Source: Sipunculus nudus | Taxonomy: Eukaryota > Annelida > Sipuncula > Golfingiida > Sipunculidae | Length of the DNA stretch: 64,000 nucleotides | Direction: 5' to 3' | Assembly (NCBI GenBank): GCA_026874595.1 | Contig: CM049307.1 | Coordinates: 48,397,678-48,461,677 of the forward strand | Shown: positions 49,476 to 62,490 of the stretch, piece by piece | Numbering within the stretch: the stretch's first letter is position 1 | Layout: the number at the start of each line of letters is the position of its first letter | Made by a program: the position numbers and the translations under genes | Notes under the pieces: model-generated | The model's input: only the letters and a program-made list of their open reading frames with translations | What the model was told of the DNA's origin: nothing | The model's database searches: none

Positions 49476-49700
49476 ATGGGAACTCATAAAACAGTATGAA
49501 CAATAAATTCTGCCGAGATGGCTCCAATCTGCAGAGAATAAGCGAGTTTTCCCTCGCTGCCAGAACACGGCGTTTGATCGCCTCTCTCTTCCGGGATGAT
49601 AGAAAACGTGTGATCCTGAATAATTCACGTGGCTTAATTCTGGTTCAGCGACCATAAAAAGTGCGCACCAAGCGGCTGAAACGGGCAGTGAAACATTTGG
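49476..49700. promoter_or_regulatory. Weak candidate regulatory segment
   Basis: More balanced composition and several CpGs, with GGCTCCAATCTGCAGAG, GAATAATTCACGTGGCTTAATT (about 49618-49639) and AGTGCGCACCAAGCG. A 95-codon minus frame covers it but shows no domain. Confidence 0.25.
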
Positions 49701-50057
49701 TCTTTTTGAAGAGAGGCTGAAAAGGATATGTCCTACATCCTGTTTTGCAAAGACCATCTTCTACCGAGGATGTTTATATCCTATATTGTTGACAAGATGT
49801 TCAGGTTTTACTGTTGCGTTAATTGTTCACCTAGGGTGGGCGCATTGCACGCTTAATGGGGAGACTGTGCCCAACAGTCGTGTTTTACTCACAAACAAGT
49901 GTGCCTTTGGGGTTTTTCTCGGTGTTATGACCCAGCATTAGGGATGACGCATACCAAGTGTAAAGCAATAAAGTTAAAAGAGTAGCCAATTCTCGAAGCA
50001 CTTGCTTTTTAAACTCAGAATATAAGGTTCTGTCATTACATGTAATGAAGAATATAT

Positions 50058-50078
50058 GATATATATATATATATATGT

Positions 50079-50129
<51 letters not shown>

Positions 50130-50168
50130 TAATAATAATAATAGTAATAATAATAATTTTTATTGTTG

Positions 50169-50203
<35 letters not shown>

Positions 50204-50204
50204 G
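50058..50204. repeat. (AT)n, (AAT)n then (ATT)n: long inverted triplet repeat
   Basis: A short AT run is followed by about 25 AAT units (50085-50157), then TTTTTATTGTTGTTGTT, then about 13 ATT units (50172-50204). The AAT and ATT arms are mutual complements and can form a long hairpin. The poly-isoleucine frames on both strands are artefacts. Confidence 0.96.
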
Positions 50205-51358
50205 AGACTATAAACATTACAAGTAACAGTAGATTAACCTTCCACTTGATATCCACTGATTATTTTACTTTTCCCTGCCACGTACTTTATGTATCTATAT
50301 GACTTGTTATAAAACGGTACTGCTACTCTCATCTGTGAAAGTAATGACCATATGCTCGACTGTGTTTTTTATGTATCTCTCTTTGCGTGATATATTTAAT
50401 AATTTTTATGTGACCGTGACATTTTCTCCGAATAATAAACGTAGCGCCTTCATTTATTTAATATTCTCCATGTGATAAAAAGAAGAGATACAATATGCGT
50501 GAACAGATATATCCATTTGCTACATTTTAAGCAAGAGATGACTGTCATCTTCGGATACTCGAAGCAAGTCAGAACCAAGTATAAAGTTCACCAAGCGTTC
50601 ATCTTCACGAATACCGCTGACAATCTGTTCCTGGTGAGGGAGAGTTTAGATGACACTGTTCGCCATTCACTGACGATAACCTAGATTTGTTTTGTTCATT
50701 CTCCCCCGTGCCCTGTCCAGTCAGCGTGGAGCATAAACCAGAACAACACGGACACGTATAATATTTATTGAACCCACGCCATTATATCCCTTAAAGGATC
50801 GCTAAACATCTGTTGGCCGTACTTCTGGGACCATTAGATACGTGGGCGCGGTAAAGCAGGCCGCTAAATCACTGTGTGTGGTCTTCGAATAAACTCACCC
50901 GGATGTAAAATCTTGATCATGCGTCTGTTGTTTAGTTCTTGTTTCCCAGGGCTTACTGAAGTGGCCTTGGTACAACAGATATACAACTACACGGTTTCTG
51001 TTCATCGGCTTTTTTCTATTCTACCGAAGGACTTTCCTGTAACTGGTATATTCGTAAGGATCAGCGTCGGCGGCAATGAAAAAAATTACCTCACGATTAA
51101 TGCAAGTTGTAAAATTTAAATCTTAGACAAAGCGCAAACAAAAGCCTTTCACGTACCTACTTTTTTAATAAATGGTGTCTCCTTACCCGGAGATTTTAAA
51201 GTTTAGGAAACTTGCAAAGAGGCGATACTGAACTTTAGTGTGTACATGTAATGCACATTTTACCCTATATCTCAATCAAACGTGTACACTTCAGTCTGTG
51301 ATATGACAAAATTCAGGTTAAAGTGTCGGAAATACATCATGGACATAACATGCGTGGA
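50205..51358. other. Unique stretch, nothing recognised
   Basis: Frames of 70-81 codons at 50472-50684 and 50874-51119 have no domain. Confidence 0.45.
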
Positions 51359-51597
51359 CATGGACAGTATAGGGGTGAATCGCTCGGCAATGACCTCTGG
51401 CGACCCGGGTTCGATCCCCTTCGTGGCTATTAGAGTAGGTTACAGAGGCCCGTCCTAGGCCGATGGTTTTCTTCGGGTTCTCCGGTTTTGTCCATCTCTA
51501 GACATTATACCTCACGCCAGCAGCTGAGACGTTGGAGAATGCCTCTATTAGTTATCCCATGTAAAATAAACTTTAAAATTAATAAAAAATCTTTTAA
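51359..51597 (+). mobile_element. tRNA-derived SINE (family A), copy 1
   Basis: The tRNA-like head has box A around GTATAGGGGTGAATCGCTCGG (51367-51387) and a perfect box B, GGGTTCGATCCC (51407-51418). The body holds GCCCGTCCTAGGCCGATGG and CGGGTTCTCCGGTTT. The tail CCCATGTAAAATAAA (about 51556-51570) is shared with copy 2. The head-body-tail order and two copies support a SINE. The anticodon arm is too decayed to name a tRNA. Confidence 0.82.
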
Positions 51598-54500
51598 CAC
51601 TGACCCGAGCAGGAAACCATCATTTTGAGTCATAGGTACCACGTGTTCATCACTTGACATTAAAAAAAACGAATTTTACAGACGTACGACTAAACGGATT
51701 CTTTACTCCACCTCTTTTATCTCTTTTCAGATCTGTGCTAAATTTCCTGTATGTGCCATATGCGGAAGTATGAAGGGTGGAAGCGAAGGAAAAGGGATGC
51801 AACCTGCATAGAAGAAAGATTCAAACTCCCACGACTCCGCTTAGAAACATGGCTTTATCATTCATCAAAATTCTTACATGTAGAAAAGTACAAACAGATA
51901 CTTTTATTTATATGTCGGTTTTCAATCATCCATTTTGTCTGTCCGGATACCTAAATTTTCTGAACGATTCCGACTTCTAAGGCGTAAATGATGAACATGA
52001 TGACCTCATAATGCCTTATATCTTGACCAATGGAGGATATGACAATTAATGTGAAAGTGTCTGAAAAATCATATCTCTGACAAAATGTGGATAATTTGAG
52101 GCAGAACCTAAAAGAAAACATTATTTTTGGAAAGAGATTATAGGCTTACTTGTGTTGGAAATAAACTTACTTCACTGTAAATGTATTTCTCGCCTGACAA
52201 CCTAACCGATATTCACAGATAAAAATACAGAAATCCCTCTGTCGTCTTGAAGATAATTATATATTTGCATCACATCAACCCTGTAGCCAAGCGGACAACC
52301 TCCCGAATTCCCTTAAACCCAGACAATGGAGATCTCCTCACATCCCATCATATCCCATAATACCTTTGGGAAATTTGCAGCGTATTTTCAACAATTTTTA
52401 AAGTCCGTTGATTTCACGTCACGATCTAATATTCTAACATTATTTACATGTCACGCAGGGATAATCTAATTTTCAGCTGACCCTGCAGCTAAAAGAAGCG
52501 TACGTTTTGAATTTTTCATGCGGGTTTTCCGGTATTTACTTCAATAGCATAATGTAGTCTGCCGCCGGTATAATTTTTTGTTAAAGTAGTCCTCTGTATC
52601 AGGATATTTGGTGTATTCTTCCGATCAAAGAGAGGAAGATAAAGCAAGTGGATTCCGCCCTAAAATTTCATACATAAATTGATTTCAGGATTTGCTCGCC
52701 AGCTGGTGTCTTGTTTGTTTTACTTCTCAGTTATCATTCTGTTAGCCGGTAATAAAAGTTGTAGATATCGTTAAATGTAGGGTACTACTTGAACAGGAAC
52801 GGTCAGCTTATTCTCGATGTTTACCAAAACTCCATTTAATGCTTCAAAATCTTTATCCTAAACTACATTTATAAGGAATTATTAATTTAAACATAATCTT
52901 CAGTTAAAGGTGCACTCTTTAGCAACATCGTGCCTCTATCTTGTCACCCACAGGTCTGTCATTTAAAAAAAATGTCATTGGTTTAAAATAAATATTACTT
53001 TGCTTATATTTAAAATAACATCATGAGTTTGCCATTTTCTTTTAGGCCGGGTCTGTCGACAGTCAGTGGGGTGGGTGTTGTAGAAAATGACATAATTCGT
53101 TGACCACCATTGAAGCATATGAAGTGACAAACACCATCAACATATAGGTATTCCTTTGTCCTCTTGAGAAAGTATCATAAGGATAATCTCCTTAATGAAG
53201 CACACATCTCAAGGTGGTCTGTTCTTGGGCTTCCGGCTTCAGATTGGATAGAACTGGCACGTGACCCGCAGCCTTTACGATAATAGTGCTTCAGACAACA
53301 CATGGTTTCGTGTAAAAGGTTTGAAAACTTGCAGTTATCATTTTATTTTTTTTATATTCGTAATATCAACACATTTTTTACACCTATACTGTATTTGGCA
53401 TGTTTGATGGTATCGAGTCCATATAGTGTTAATTATGAGTAAAGTACGTTACTTTGCATGCAGTAGACTTTTATATAAGGCAAAATTAAAGGCATCGTGT
53501 CGATTAAATGTCTGAGAGAGGGTATTAAAATGCTATTCATTATACTTTTATCTGTATTTTCATTTCCATTGGTATACATGTATAATTTACATATAATGGG
53601 ATAATTATCACAAAACCCAGCTTCCTATTATTACCTTTTTCCCAGCTTTAATCATGGACATGGGTGGTCCCCATGGGACCCTGAGACGACAGCCTGCGTG
53701 TGAAGCACGGTCAGTTTCTCCGGGAGACCCAAGTTGCAACCATTGTGTCTAAACCAGGCGTGGCTGGCCAGGGTAACATATAAAATAAGATCTCGATAAG
53801 GTGCAATTGCCTTTCTCGGAAAGGTTGAAAATGAACTATAGGAATGATTGAAAGAATTCTACATTATAAAATGAGACTGATTTTAAAATGTGTAAGAAAA
53901 ATTTCATTTTGTGCGAAAATTTTTTTGAAGTTTTGTTGATTCTAAAAAAAAACTACTATGTTTTTCATCTGCTTTTAAAGTGAACCTGCGTCATATTTCA
54001 ATTAAAACAGCTGTTCAAAACATATACCTATTTGCTATTTGCTATACCTAATAACTGTATAGTTATTTCTTCCTACGTTTAGACTTTCAATTAGCATTAA
54101 TTTGCCTATTTATAAATATAACCTATCAGTCTTTCTATGTCGGCGCGGCCATAGGGTGCGTGACATTCCGCTGTACTAAATAAAGCACCCTATATAAAAA
54201 ATGATACATTGATCATAAATAAAGATAATTACTGACACTGGATCAACGGTACCCTTGATGAAGTCACGGGCCGTAGTCCAATTACGACCACTTAACCGTA
54301 ATAGATCGTATACCGCTGCCTATAACTGTCTCTGAAACCTTATTTAAACAGATTTATTCTTCAACAATTTTCCCGAAAAAAAATTGATACACACACTAAT
54401 TTTTGCGAGAACTTAACAAAGAAATTGACCCGAAGTGCCGAGAAATCTCCAATTATTAAATCATTTGAAAAATTATGTGAAATTTCTCCGAGTCAAATTA

Positions 54501-57140
54501 AAAGTTTCTCCACATATCACGAGAAATTGATATGATGTTTAAAATGAACATTTTGACAGCTGGCGTTTTTTGAAACTCCAGAATAAAAATGTCAAATTCC
54601 AAATGTTTTAATAAAACAATAAAAAAATGATGATAAACTTTATTCAACAGACCGTCCCACGAAAAGGACATGGACCAATCCTATAAAAAAAAACTGCCTA
54701 ATATGGACACGTTCTAGCCAAAACTGGCGTCAAGTTGTACAAACAGCTTACAGAAAAGGAGTTTTTCATATATGAACAGAGCATTGCTGGGCAATGTTCA
54801 GGAGGAAGCCACGAAGACACGCGTCTCAGACCTACGTTTTTATGATGACATGCGAGAACGTATATCAGTTACCGTATAAGGTTATTAACGACGAACCTTT
54901 TGTGACCTGTTCCAATAAACGTCGGTCCGCATATTGGATCTCACTAATATATCAGTCTTTTCATGTCTGGCCTCCACTCATAAGTCATTTTCAAAAGTGG
55001 TTTAAACCAGAAAATCGATGTGACAGCAAAATAGCAGACAGAAGCTTGTACAGCACCGACAGCCGTGGCAACAATGTACTGGAATTTAGGTTTAGCGAAT
55101 AGCCTGCAGATGGCGCCACCTGATTTCCTGTTCGTGGACTTTCAGTATCAGTTTATTTATCTTATGGATTATTCAAATTGGAATTTTCCTAACTTACTTT
55201 TTTATTATTTTTAATGTACCGCTATCCTTTTCCTTGTCAATTAACGCTATATTATGGTTTTGTAACGGCCAATCAAAGTATGTAATAACAGAAGTATCAG
55301 GTTTTACCGGAATATTAATATCGCTTAGCTTACAAAGAAAGTACGGCCTAATATTTATTCAGATTAACGTCAAAATAAATAAAATTAATATTTGTTATTG
55401 TGGTAAATAAAACAAAATATCAGAGAAAAGAGACATTTTATTATGGTCGACTTTCATGAAATCGGTTTTTTGTTTCCACAAATTATTTCAGCTTTCATGT
55501 ATCCCTAGAAAGTTTTTCCCGACATAACCTGGGTTGCAAGGAAAATGTGGACTGACATACCCTCTGGCGTTGGCTTTGAGGATATTTGACGTGGTAAATC
55601 CAAACAACATTTTTTTCATGTAAAACGAAATTATTGCGTATATGGAATATGTTCAAAACCTAAAAAAAAACTTTAAAAATGGAAAGCGGATTGTTAAATG
55701 AATAAAAGCAGACAAAATGTAGATAGCAAAAAAGACCGTTCCCTCATCTTCTATGGCGTGAGACACGGACTTTGTTATCCATGCATGGTCCAGTCTCCAT
55801 ACATTTCCCCGTGTAGGCCCTGCCTTTGTTCACGATCTGTGTATGAGAAGTATCAACTATCGTGCAATGTGACGGCCATTCTTTTAACATTTCAAAACTG
55901 GGTACCCCACGGTTATTTGAGGATTTGGGCGTGGTCCAAGAACAATCGTTACTCCGCTATAAACTTTGCCGATACACGTCCCCTTATCGTCGAACTGATA
56001 ACGCAGATACATGGATGCTGACCTCGACTTAGTTTTATTTTATGTCCCATCCCCTAACGAACCTAAGCTGGTTTATTTCTCCCAATTTCTCGAAACTTCA
56101 TGAGGGCTGCCATTTTGCATCCTCACTAAAACCGGGATGTCACATATCGCGTGTCGAAATTATAGGTATACCGCTAGTTGTATGAACAGCACTTTGGCAA
56201 TTTTCACCTGTACTCGGCAGGTTCAGTTACTGGAACACAGCCATTCAGGTCGTGTGGCAAACGTTTAACAACGTAATGGTATGTGCTATCGGCGAGGGTT
56301 TCTGGGCAACTCAGGCCTGCATTTGAACTAAATTTCATAATTATACCCATATTTTGTGAATGTCCTCTCCGACACATCACGATAACAAGACATCCATATA
56401 AGATTCGTAAAAATATTCATTTAAAAATAATTAATAAATGGGCCGTTGTTTGGAACGTGCAATACTTCTCCAATGGTTCATCTCATTTGCTTACCTTGCA
56501 AGGCCCTGTACAGTGGTCGTCGTAATGATATAATGTCGTAAACGCGACCTACTGTAAACCCTGGCGACATACGACTATCGTTAAAAAATACAATTCTCCC
56601 AAGCATCAATCGCACACAAGCCTTGTTATCAATAAGACCACCATGTAGTGTCGTATAAGCTATAAACGTCAGTCTTTTCATAATACAACCTGTCTCTGTG
56701 AAACCCTTGGTAATAAAATCCAGCACCAGTAAGCAATCCTCTTTTTCCATGACCGGGTCCCCTAAAAACTTAAATAAATATCGGTCCGCTATTCAGCTTG
56801 ATTAGATTTGTCGATTTTGCGGATATGTGCCATTTATTTTCTGCCAAATGACATTAGGTTGATATGACGTTCATGAAAAAATAAATAAGGGTTGGGACAT
56901 TAGAGAATTACCAACAATTAATCAGACCTGTTTTTACTAACAGAAAATTAATAAAGGAGATGGCGCCCGTCTACACACAGCTCACTAGGACGGTAAAACC
57001 GCTGCTGGAGCCCGAACTCTCTAGAGAGTAGAGTATAGAGTGTTGTTATTTGTTACGCCGCTTTGATTATGAGAAAATAGAATATAGTTTATCTACATCT
57101 TCTTTGTTCCGTACAATGTACTCAATGTTCTTTCAATTGA
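51598..57140. other. Long unique stretch, nothing recognised
   Basis: Plus-strand frames of 102 codons (54794-55102) and 107 codons (55698-56021) have mixed composition but no recognisable domain or conserved neighbour. A GGTCCCCATGGGACC near-palindrome lies at about 53667-53681. No repeat copies noticed. Confidence 0.45.
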
Positions 57141-57386
57141 GCTTGGACAGTCGAGGGGTAAAACGCTCGGCTCTCTCTGCTGGTGACCCGGGTTCGATCC
57201 ACATGGGCAGTGTAGCCATAGAAGTGGGTTGTAGTTGCCCGTCCAAGGCCGGTGGTTATCCGGGTTCTCCAGTTTCCTCCGCCGAAACAGACTAACGAAC
57301 GCCATAATCGGAGCCATGAAAAATGCCTTGATTAGTTATAATAACTATTTGTACATTCCATGTAAAATAAATAAGTTTATATTATA
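57141..57386 (+). mobile_element. tRNA-derived SINE (family A), copy 2
   Basis: Head with GTCGAGGGGTAAAACGCTCGG (box A, 57150-57170) and GGGTTCGATCC (box B, 57190-57200). Body with GCCCGTCCAAGGCCGGTGG and CCGGGTTCTCCAGTTTCC. Tail CCATGTAAAATAAATAAG at 57358-57375. Better kept than copy 1. Two 74-81 codon frames over it are by-products. The CGGGTTCTCCGG-type core is known to me from mollusc SINEs; the exact family name was not checked. Confidence 0.85.
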
Positions 57387-57537
57387 TTAAGCTGCAAAAG
57401 GTAGCTATTCTTTACTTGACATATATTGCTGCACTATGACAAATTTACTCTTGTGAAAATCTACACAATCATAATGAGATACTATAAAATCATCGAAGGA
57501 TTTTTTGACGGTTTTAAGTGTCAAATTTGCTCCTGTA

Positions 57538-57604
57538 GGGGGGGGGGAGGTATTCATAATGATATAAATACACTGTAAATAATACACTATAAATACACTA
57601 TAAA
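57538..57604. repeat. G10 run and short AATACACT repeat
   Basis: G10 at 57538-57547, then AATACACTGTA, AATACACTATA and AATACACTATA steps at 57576-57604. Low-complexity DNA between the two SINE tails. Confidence 0.85.
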
Positions 57605-57630
57605 ATGGGGATGTTTAATCATTGTATAAT

Positions 57631-57657
57631 CCATGTAAAATAAATAAGTTTATATTA
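57631..57657 (+). mobile_element. Isolated SINE family A tail
   Basis: A 27-bp stretch beginning CCATGTAAAATAAATAAG is identical to 57358-57384, 273 bp downstream of it. No head or body precedes it. It is a leftover 3' end of another insertion or a local duplication. Confidence 0.7.
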
Positions 57658-59790
57658 ATGAGACTCGAGAGTTATTTTTAGCCCACTAATTAAACAGTTG
57701 AGTTTTTAAGTTCTCATAACAGGTTTAAACCCGTTTTTCTTGTGTCTGTATGGGACACGTGAATTAAATCGGAGATATTTGCTCTAACTCCTACATAACT
57801 GCTATGAATTATGGTTACATATGAAATATCAAATATTTATTTGCCCCTTGGTCAAGTGACTCATTATTGAGGTTTCTGATTAAATATAACGTTTGTAAAC
57901 CATCACTTTAATATTGGGATGGGAAGTGGTCTACGTTTCTTAATGTTAATAGACTAGGACTTAGCCCCAGTACCTTGAACTTGAGAAATCACTAAATAAT
58001 GTAAATCCTGGAGACTCAACAATAACAATCACATATTGCCATATGAATAATTTCATTTTCGTCCTTGGCGTGGCAGCTATAAGCTAAAAACCTGCTTCAA
58101 ATAATCGGATAACGGACCACCCTTGGTATTTGCAGACCCCAGGACCTTGCGCCAAATAGCAACCACCGATATTGTATTTCATGATGGTCCGGTTTACAGA
58201 CTTAGTATTTTTGCAGCCATTTCTTTATATACACTTAGATTGTCAAGTCCGCCCGGGACACTCTTCTTATGCCTTTATTCTTGTATCTTACCGATGTGCA
58301 TGCGTCGTGAACTGATCCAATAGTCACTTTACTTCCCACTTCCAAAGTGCCTTTACAGACAGACGCATTTCTAAGCGTCACATATATTTTGCCGTTTAAT
58401 AACATTTAATGTCTGCAGAGAGTGTTTTTGTCTATCTTTGCTCTGGTGTCTCTCCAATATGATTAAATAAAGGCTTTTCTGTGTAAAGACGATGCATATA
58501 ATTCGATAGTTACATTGATTAAGACTGATATTTATGGCCAATTTACATAATATAGGTGATACTTTATTTTAGGAAATTAAGTTATAATATTGAAACAATC
58601 AATAGGAAAGAGATTTTTTAACTTTATTAGTGACAAGTTCATCAGTGAAGACAAAAAAAATTGACCAACAAATGTCAATGGAGCAATCAGCAAATCTCGA
58701 AAAAGAACTTTCTTAACTTTCTTTAGAAGTTAGACTGTAACCTAGTTCCAGAACTATAACCTTTAAAACTACTAGCCAAGCAAAGTTGATTTTTTTATTG
58801 AAAAGTCACGTATACATAATAATTTTTAAGATTCTGAATTCCAAATTCTATCTTAACAAATTTTCTTAATTGTAAAATCTCAGATGCCTCTAAAACTCTC
58901 ATAATTTACTTTAAAAATAAAAATAAAATGCGTTCTTATCATTGGCAATTCAGGCTTGTACTGGACAGATACATTAGAATTTAGTCGATGTTTTCTGACG
59001 TCAAGCAATACTAAATCTGTTTTTTTTAAAATAAGAATTAGTGTGGCTGTAGAATTTAGACAACCACGTTGGTTTTATGTTAATATGATTGAGTACGTTA
59101 CCTTGACTTCGGCGAAAACTAGTTCTCAAAAACCAGGTCAGTACGGTCAGGAGGAATTACTCAAGTTAATGTCAACCTGAACGACGACAATTATTTCATC
59201 GATGCCCACAAAAAAGCAAACAAACGTTTGCTTTCAAGGGAGCTGATTACATTGCTTAAATAAAACCAGTCATTGAAATAATAGAAAAATTTCATGTCAT
59301 AGTCATAAAATTCCAGAAAAATACCATCGCGGCAAAATAAAATAAGTTAATATGAGTGTAATTTATGATGTTCAGTGGAAAGTAATGTTCTGGTACCGGT
59401 TTTTATTCCTTTAAAGTACCTCATCAGAATGGCCTGTGGCATGCAGTCCACATCTCACGTTTTTCTTTACAATTATTTCTCCTGTAGCACTAAATATGTA
59501 TTAAGACCTTCCGGGTGGCTGCTAATGAAATTTAAGGGGTAGGCTTCCGAAATAGGACCAGTGCTGTCTATTCATTGAGCATGGTGAAAGTATTATGGAA
59601 TTGCCTGATATATGGAGAGAGCAAATAGAAACTTGATGTTATCATACCAGGACTCCCTCTCTCTCTGTTTGAGCCAGATCTTATACTTTTAGTTCGAGGT
59701 GAAGTAAAGCTATTCCACGAGAGTTTGTTGTGTGAATAGAGCATTTTATCCAGATCCCAGACTTTGCCCTGATTGATTGGCTGGTACACG
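57658..59790. other. Unique stretch with a CRE palindrome
   Basis: Perfect TGACGTCA at 58996-59003. A 66-codon plus frame (58123-58323), a 74-codon plus frame (58956-59180) and a 73-codon minus frame (59568-59789) have no domain I recognise. Confidence 0.45.
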
Positions 59791-59795
59791 TGACA

Positions 59796-60050
59796 TCAAG
59801 GACTGAATTTTATTAACAACTCAGATCTAGTAATGCATGTTGTTTTTATTATCTCCTGAAAATTTTGGACTGACAGTGGCAGAAATACTGTACTTTTACT
59901 AAGACCAAACATTTTAGTCACAGGGGATTTCCCAGTTTGTGACGTCTCTGCCGAGTTGACAATGCTCATAGATGTGCCAATAGTTTTTGAACAAATCACA
60001 CAACCTGATGTTTTTAGTGACAAAATGTTTTCCTCCAGGAATTGGGCTCA
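59796..60050 (-). pseudogene. Possible fragment of a Cys-rich (ZAD-like) coding sequence
   Basis: An open frame runs on the minus strand from a TGA at about 60048 to the stop at 59796, about 80 codons, without needing an ATG start. It has a CVIC (Cys-x2-Cys) pair early on, a SIVNSAE stretch, and a TTC followed by ITRSELLIKF near the end. That order loosely resembles zinc-finger-associated (ZAD) domains: Cys pair, spacer, Cys pair, amphipathic helix. The second pair lacks one Cys, no splice acceptor is convincing, and the frame downstream does not continue. It could be a relic exon or chance. Confidence 0.18.
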
Positions 60051-60737
60051 TTTTATGTAGAGTCTATGTTAATATTTTTTCATAACCAATTATGTTATAT
60101 GATAATATAATGAGATCTGGAATACGTTTGCTTGACCTGAACTTGATGACTCGATTAGCTGACTGCTAGCTCCCAATGTGATACAGTGAATCTATTCTCA
60201 TGTTTTACCATTCAAAACATACCGATCTTTCATATTATAAATCATAAAGCATGGTAAAAGCAATGAACAAAAAACAAATACAGTTCTTATATATATTAAT
60301 TCCTAATCATAAATATATGGCATGATAATATAATAGACAAACACAAAACCTTGAAAAAATCTTATTTGATTATTATTTAACAATTTCCTCTAAGTACTAC
60401 CACGTGCCACCGTCTGTGGTGAATCAGGTTACCTTCCAGAAGATTTAACACATTTGGAAAGGATTCAATGAATATTCAATGGTGAAGTTTTCAGAAGGCC
60501 ATTTGATATCTCACCTAATCTGATGTACAGCGCTGTAGATTCACGTAACCATATTATATGCCTCGAAGCCATGCATATAGAGACATTAATACAAAGGATG
60601 CTTTTACAGTGGTCGTATAATGCAATAACTATGGTATTATAATCAAATGTTAGTCCGATGTAAAATAAATGTTGCATAATTAAATTTATTAGTCTGTAAG
60701 TTCATTGCAAAATGATGTTTGTAGATTTAAATTATTC

Positions 60738-60742
<5 letters not shown>
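60051..60742. other. Unique stretch, nothing recognised
   Basis: AT-rich. A 70-codon minus frame (60465-60677) shows no domain. Confidence 0.45.

Positions 60743-60805
<63 letters not shown>
60743..60805. repeat. (TC)n microsatellite
   Basis: About 31 uninterrupted TC units. Confidence 0.97.
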
Positions 60806-60810
<5 letters not shown>

Positions 60811-62250
60811 TGTTCATTCCTGCGCGCAAGTGTGTATGTTTCTCAGTGTCACCTACCTGTCAGTAATCATCGTTTTCGTAAATGATTGTTTCATCATCTT
60901 GCTTCATTTCTCCATTTTAAACATTATATCTTCAGTCCTTCCTAGCAAAGTATTCCAAATCAGCATCTCAATCTAATCCTTGAAAATGATTTGTTAAATG
61001 CAGTTCACAGGACTGTTGGCAAATTTTTCCACAGAGGGTACTTAAGTACAGTTAACAGTACTTTCCATACAACGTGACACAGGTGTACAATAATACACAT
61101 TCAAAAGACGGCTATACCAGGCCTGTGTAGGGCCGGTTTATGAAAGTTTATAATAGCCGAGGTTTGAACACACACCTTGGTGATACTTTCTTAACCCTTG
61201 CACCCCGGGATCTAAGACTATGTAAACTAAGTTCGTTCCTGTCTCAAAGTTTGCCATCAGTTTATCATATTAATCGTCACCATTCTGATCAGACAGTACG
61301 GGCAAATAAACCTAATCGCGCGGGCTTTGTAGTTTTAGAATTATCACTGTGTAAGCACGTGATCAGGTGAAAGGACTGACGTGCAGGAGAGAGTCTATTA
61401 AGTACTGGCTGAGTCAACTCGTTTGTTTGTTGAGTGCGCTACGTATTTGTCCGAAGATCATTGTATTAAATATACTGTGTAATCAAATACTACAGCCGCT
61501 AATATTTTAATGGTTAGGTCGAAGTCCTGCAGAGGGCACTTCAATCTGCCACAGAGTTAACTACAAATTAACTAGGAATGTGTAATGTCCGGGAATTGAT
61601 TCAGGGTTTGGTTTGTAATTGAAAAATACGTTTCATGTTTACGAGATTCTTGTATTTTAAAACTATTACACTGAAGAAAGCAATTTAAATTCATAAACCA
61701 AGTGAAATAAATCGCCACAATGAAAATTGTTACAACATATAACAATATTTTCATTTTCTAAATATATAACAAGGAATTTTACAGCATCGGAACTTAAATA
61801 AAAATATCGACATTGGGAATTTCAGTAAAACAAAGGACATCTATCAAAATGTTGCGATAACCCTTGATTATCGTTGATAAACTTGAATGCCCAATCACAA
61901 TATATAATTTTTTTTTAATATATTAAAATATATTATATGTTTAGTCTGTCATTCGAGGTACTTTATTCGCTTCAAGGGTTTGAATATGTATGACTGAATC
62001 ATGGGGTGTCATCATGCACTGGGAGGTAGGAATGGGGGTGGTCAATGTAATCATACCTCTCATATTCGGAGAAAAATATTTATATATTGGAAATTAAGTA
62101 TATAAATATTTAGAACTATTTATTTTGGTTCCATTTCTGAGTTTATTTTCAAATAAAACATATCAAAAACCATATATAACATAATACCTTATTTTTTTTA
62201 AACATTTCACTGCTATATTTGAAATGTGTCACTCAGACAGTAAAAAGTAT
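60806..62250. other. Unique stretch, nothing recognised
   Basis: A 76-codon plus frame (61140-61370) has no domain. AT content rises towards the right. Confidence 0.5.
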
Positions 62251-62420
62251 ATATATTTATTAATACATATAAATTTATATATATATATATATATATATTT
62301 ATATGTATATATAATAAATATATAATATTATATATATTATTAAATTATGTTATATATATATATATAATTTCCCTATTCTATACTATATAAAATATACCAT
62401 ACTATACTATACTATATAAA
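62251..62420. repeat. AT-rich low complexity with (ACTAT)n
   Basis: Mixed TA and AAT runs from about 62251 to 62373, then ACTATACTATACTAT at about 62400-62414. Confidence 0.9.
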
Positions 62421-62440
62421 ACCCTCCCACGCCTGCGAGT

Positions 62441-62490
62441 CCCCCCCCCCCCCCCCCCCCCCGCCCCCGCCCGAAGATAAATTGACGTCA
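62441..62490. repeat. C22 homopolymer followed by a CRE palindrome
   Basis: C22 at 62441-62462 is followed by GCCCCCGCCCG. A perfect TGACGTCA is at 62483-62490. The C run is the longest homopolymer of G or C in the window. Confidence 0.93.

Noticed and set aside
50075-50256. Poly-isoleucine open frames
   Set aside because: Translation of (AAT)n and (ATT)n microsatellites.
54794-56021. Two plus-strand frames of 102 and 107 codons that might be exons of one gene
   Set aside because: Neither has a known domain, and I could not find convincing splice sites joining them.
57141-57230. tRNA gene at 57.15 kb (also 51.36 kb)
   Set aside because: Boxes A and B are good, but the acceptor and anticodon arms do not pair, and a SINE body and tail follow, so these are tRNA-derived repeats, not tRNA genes.
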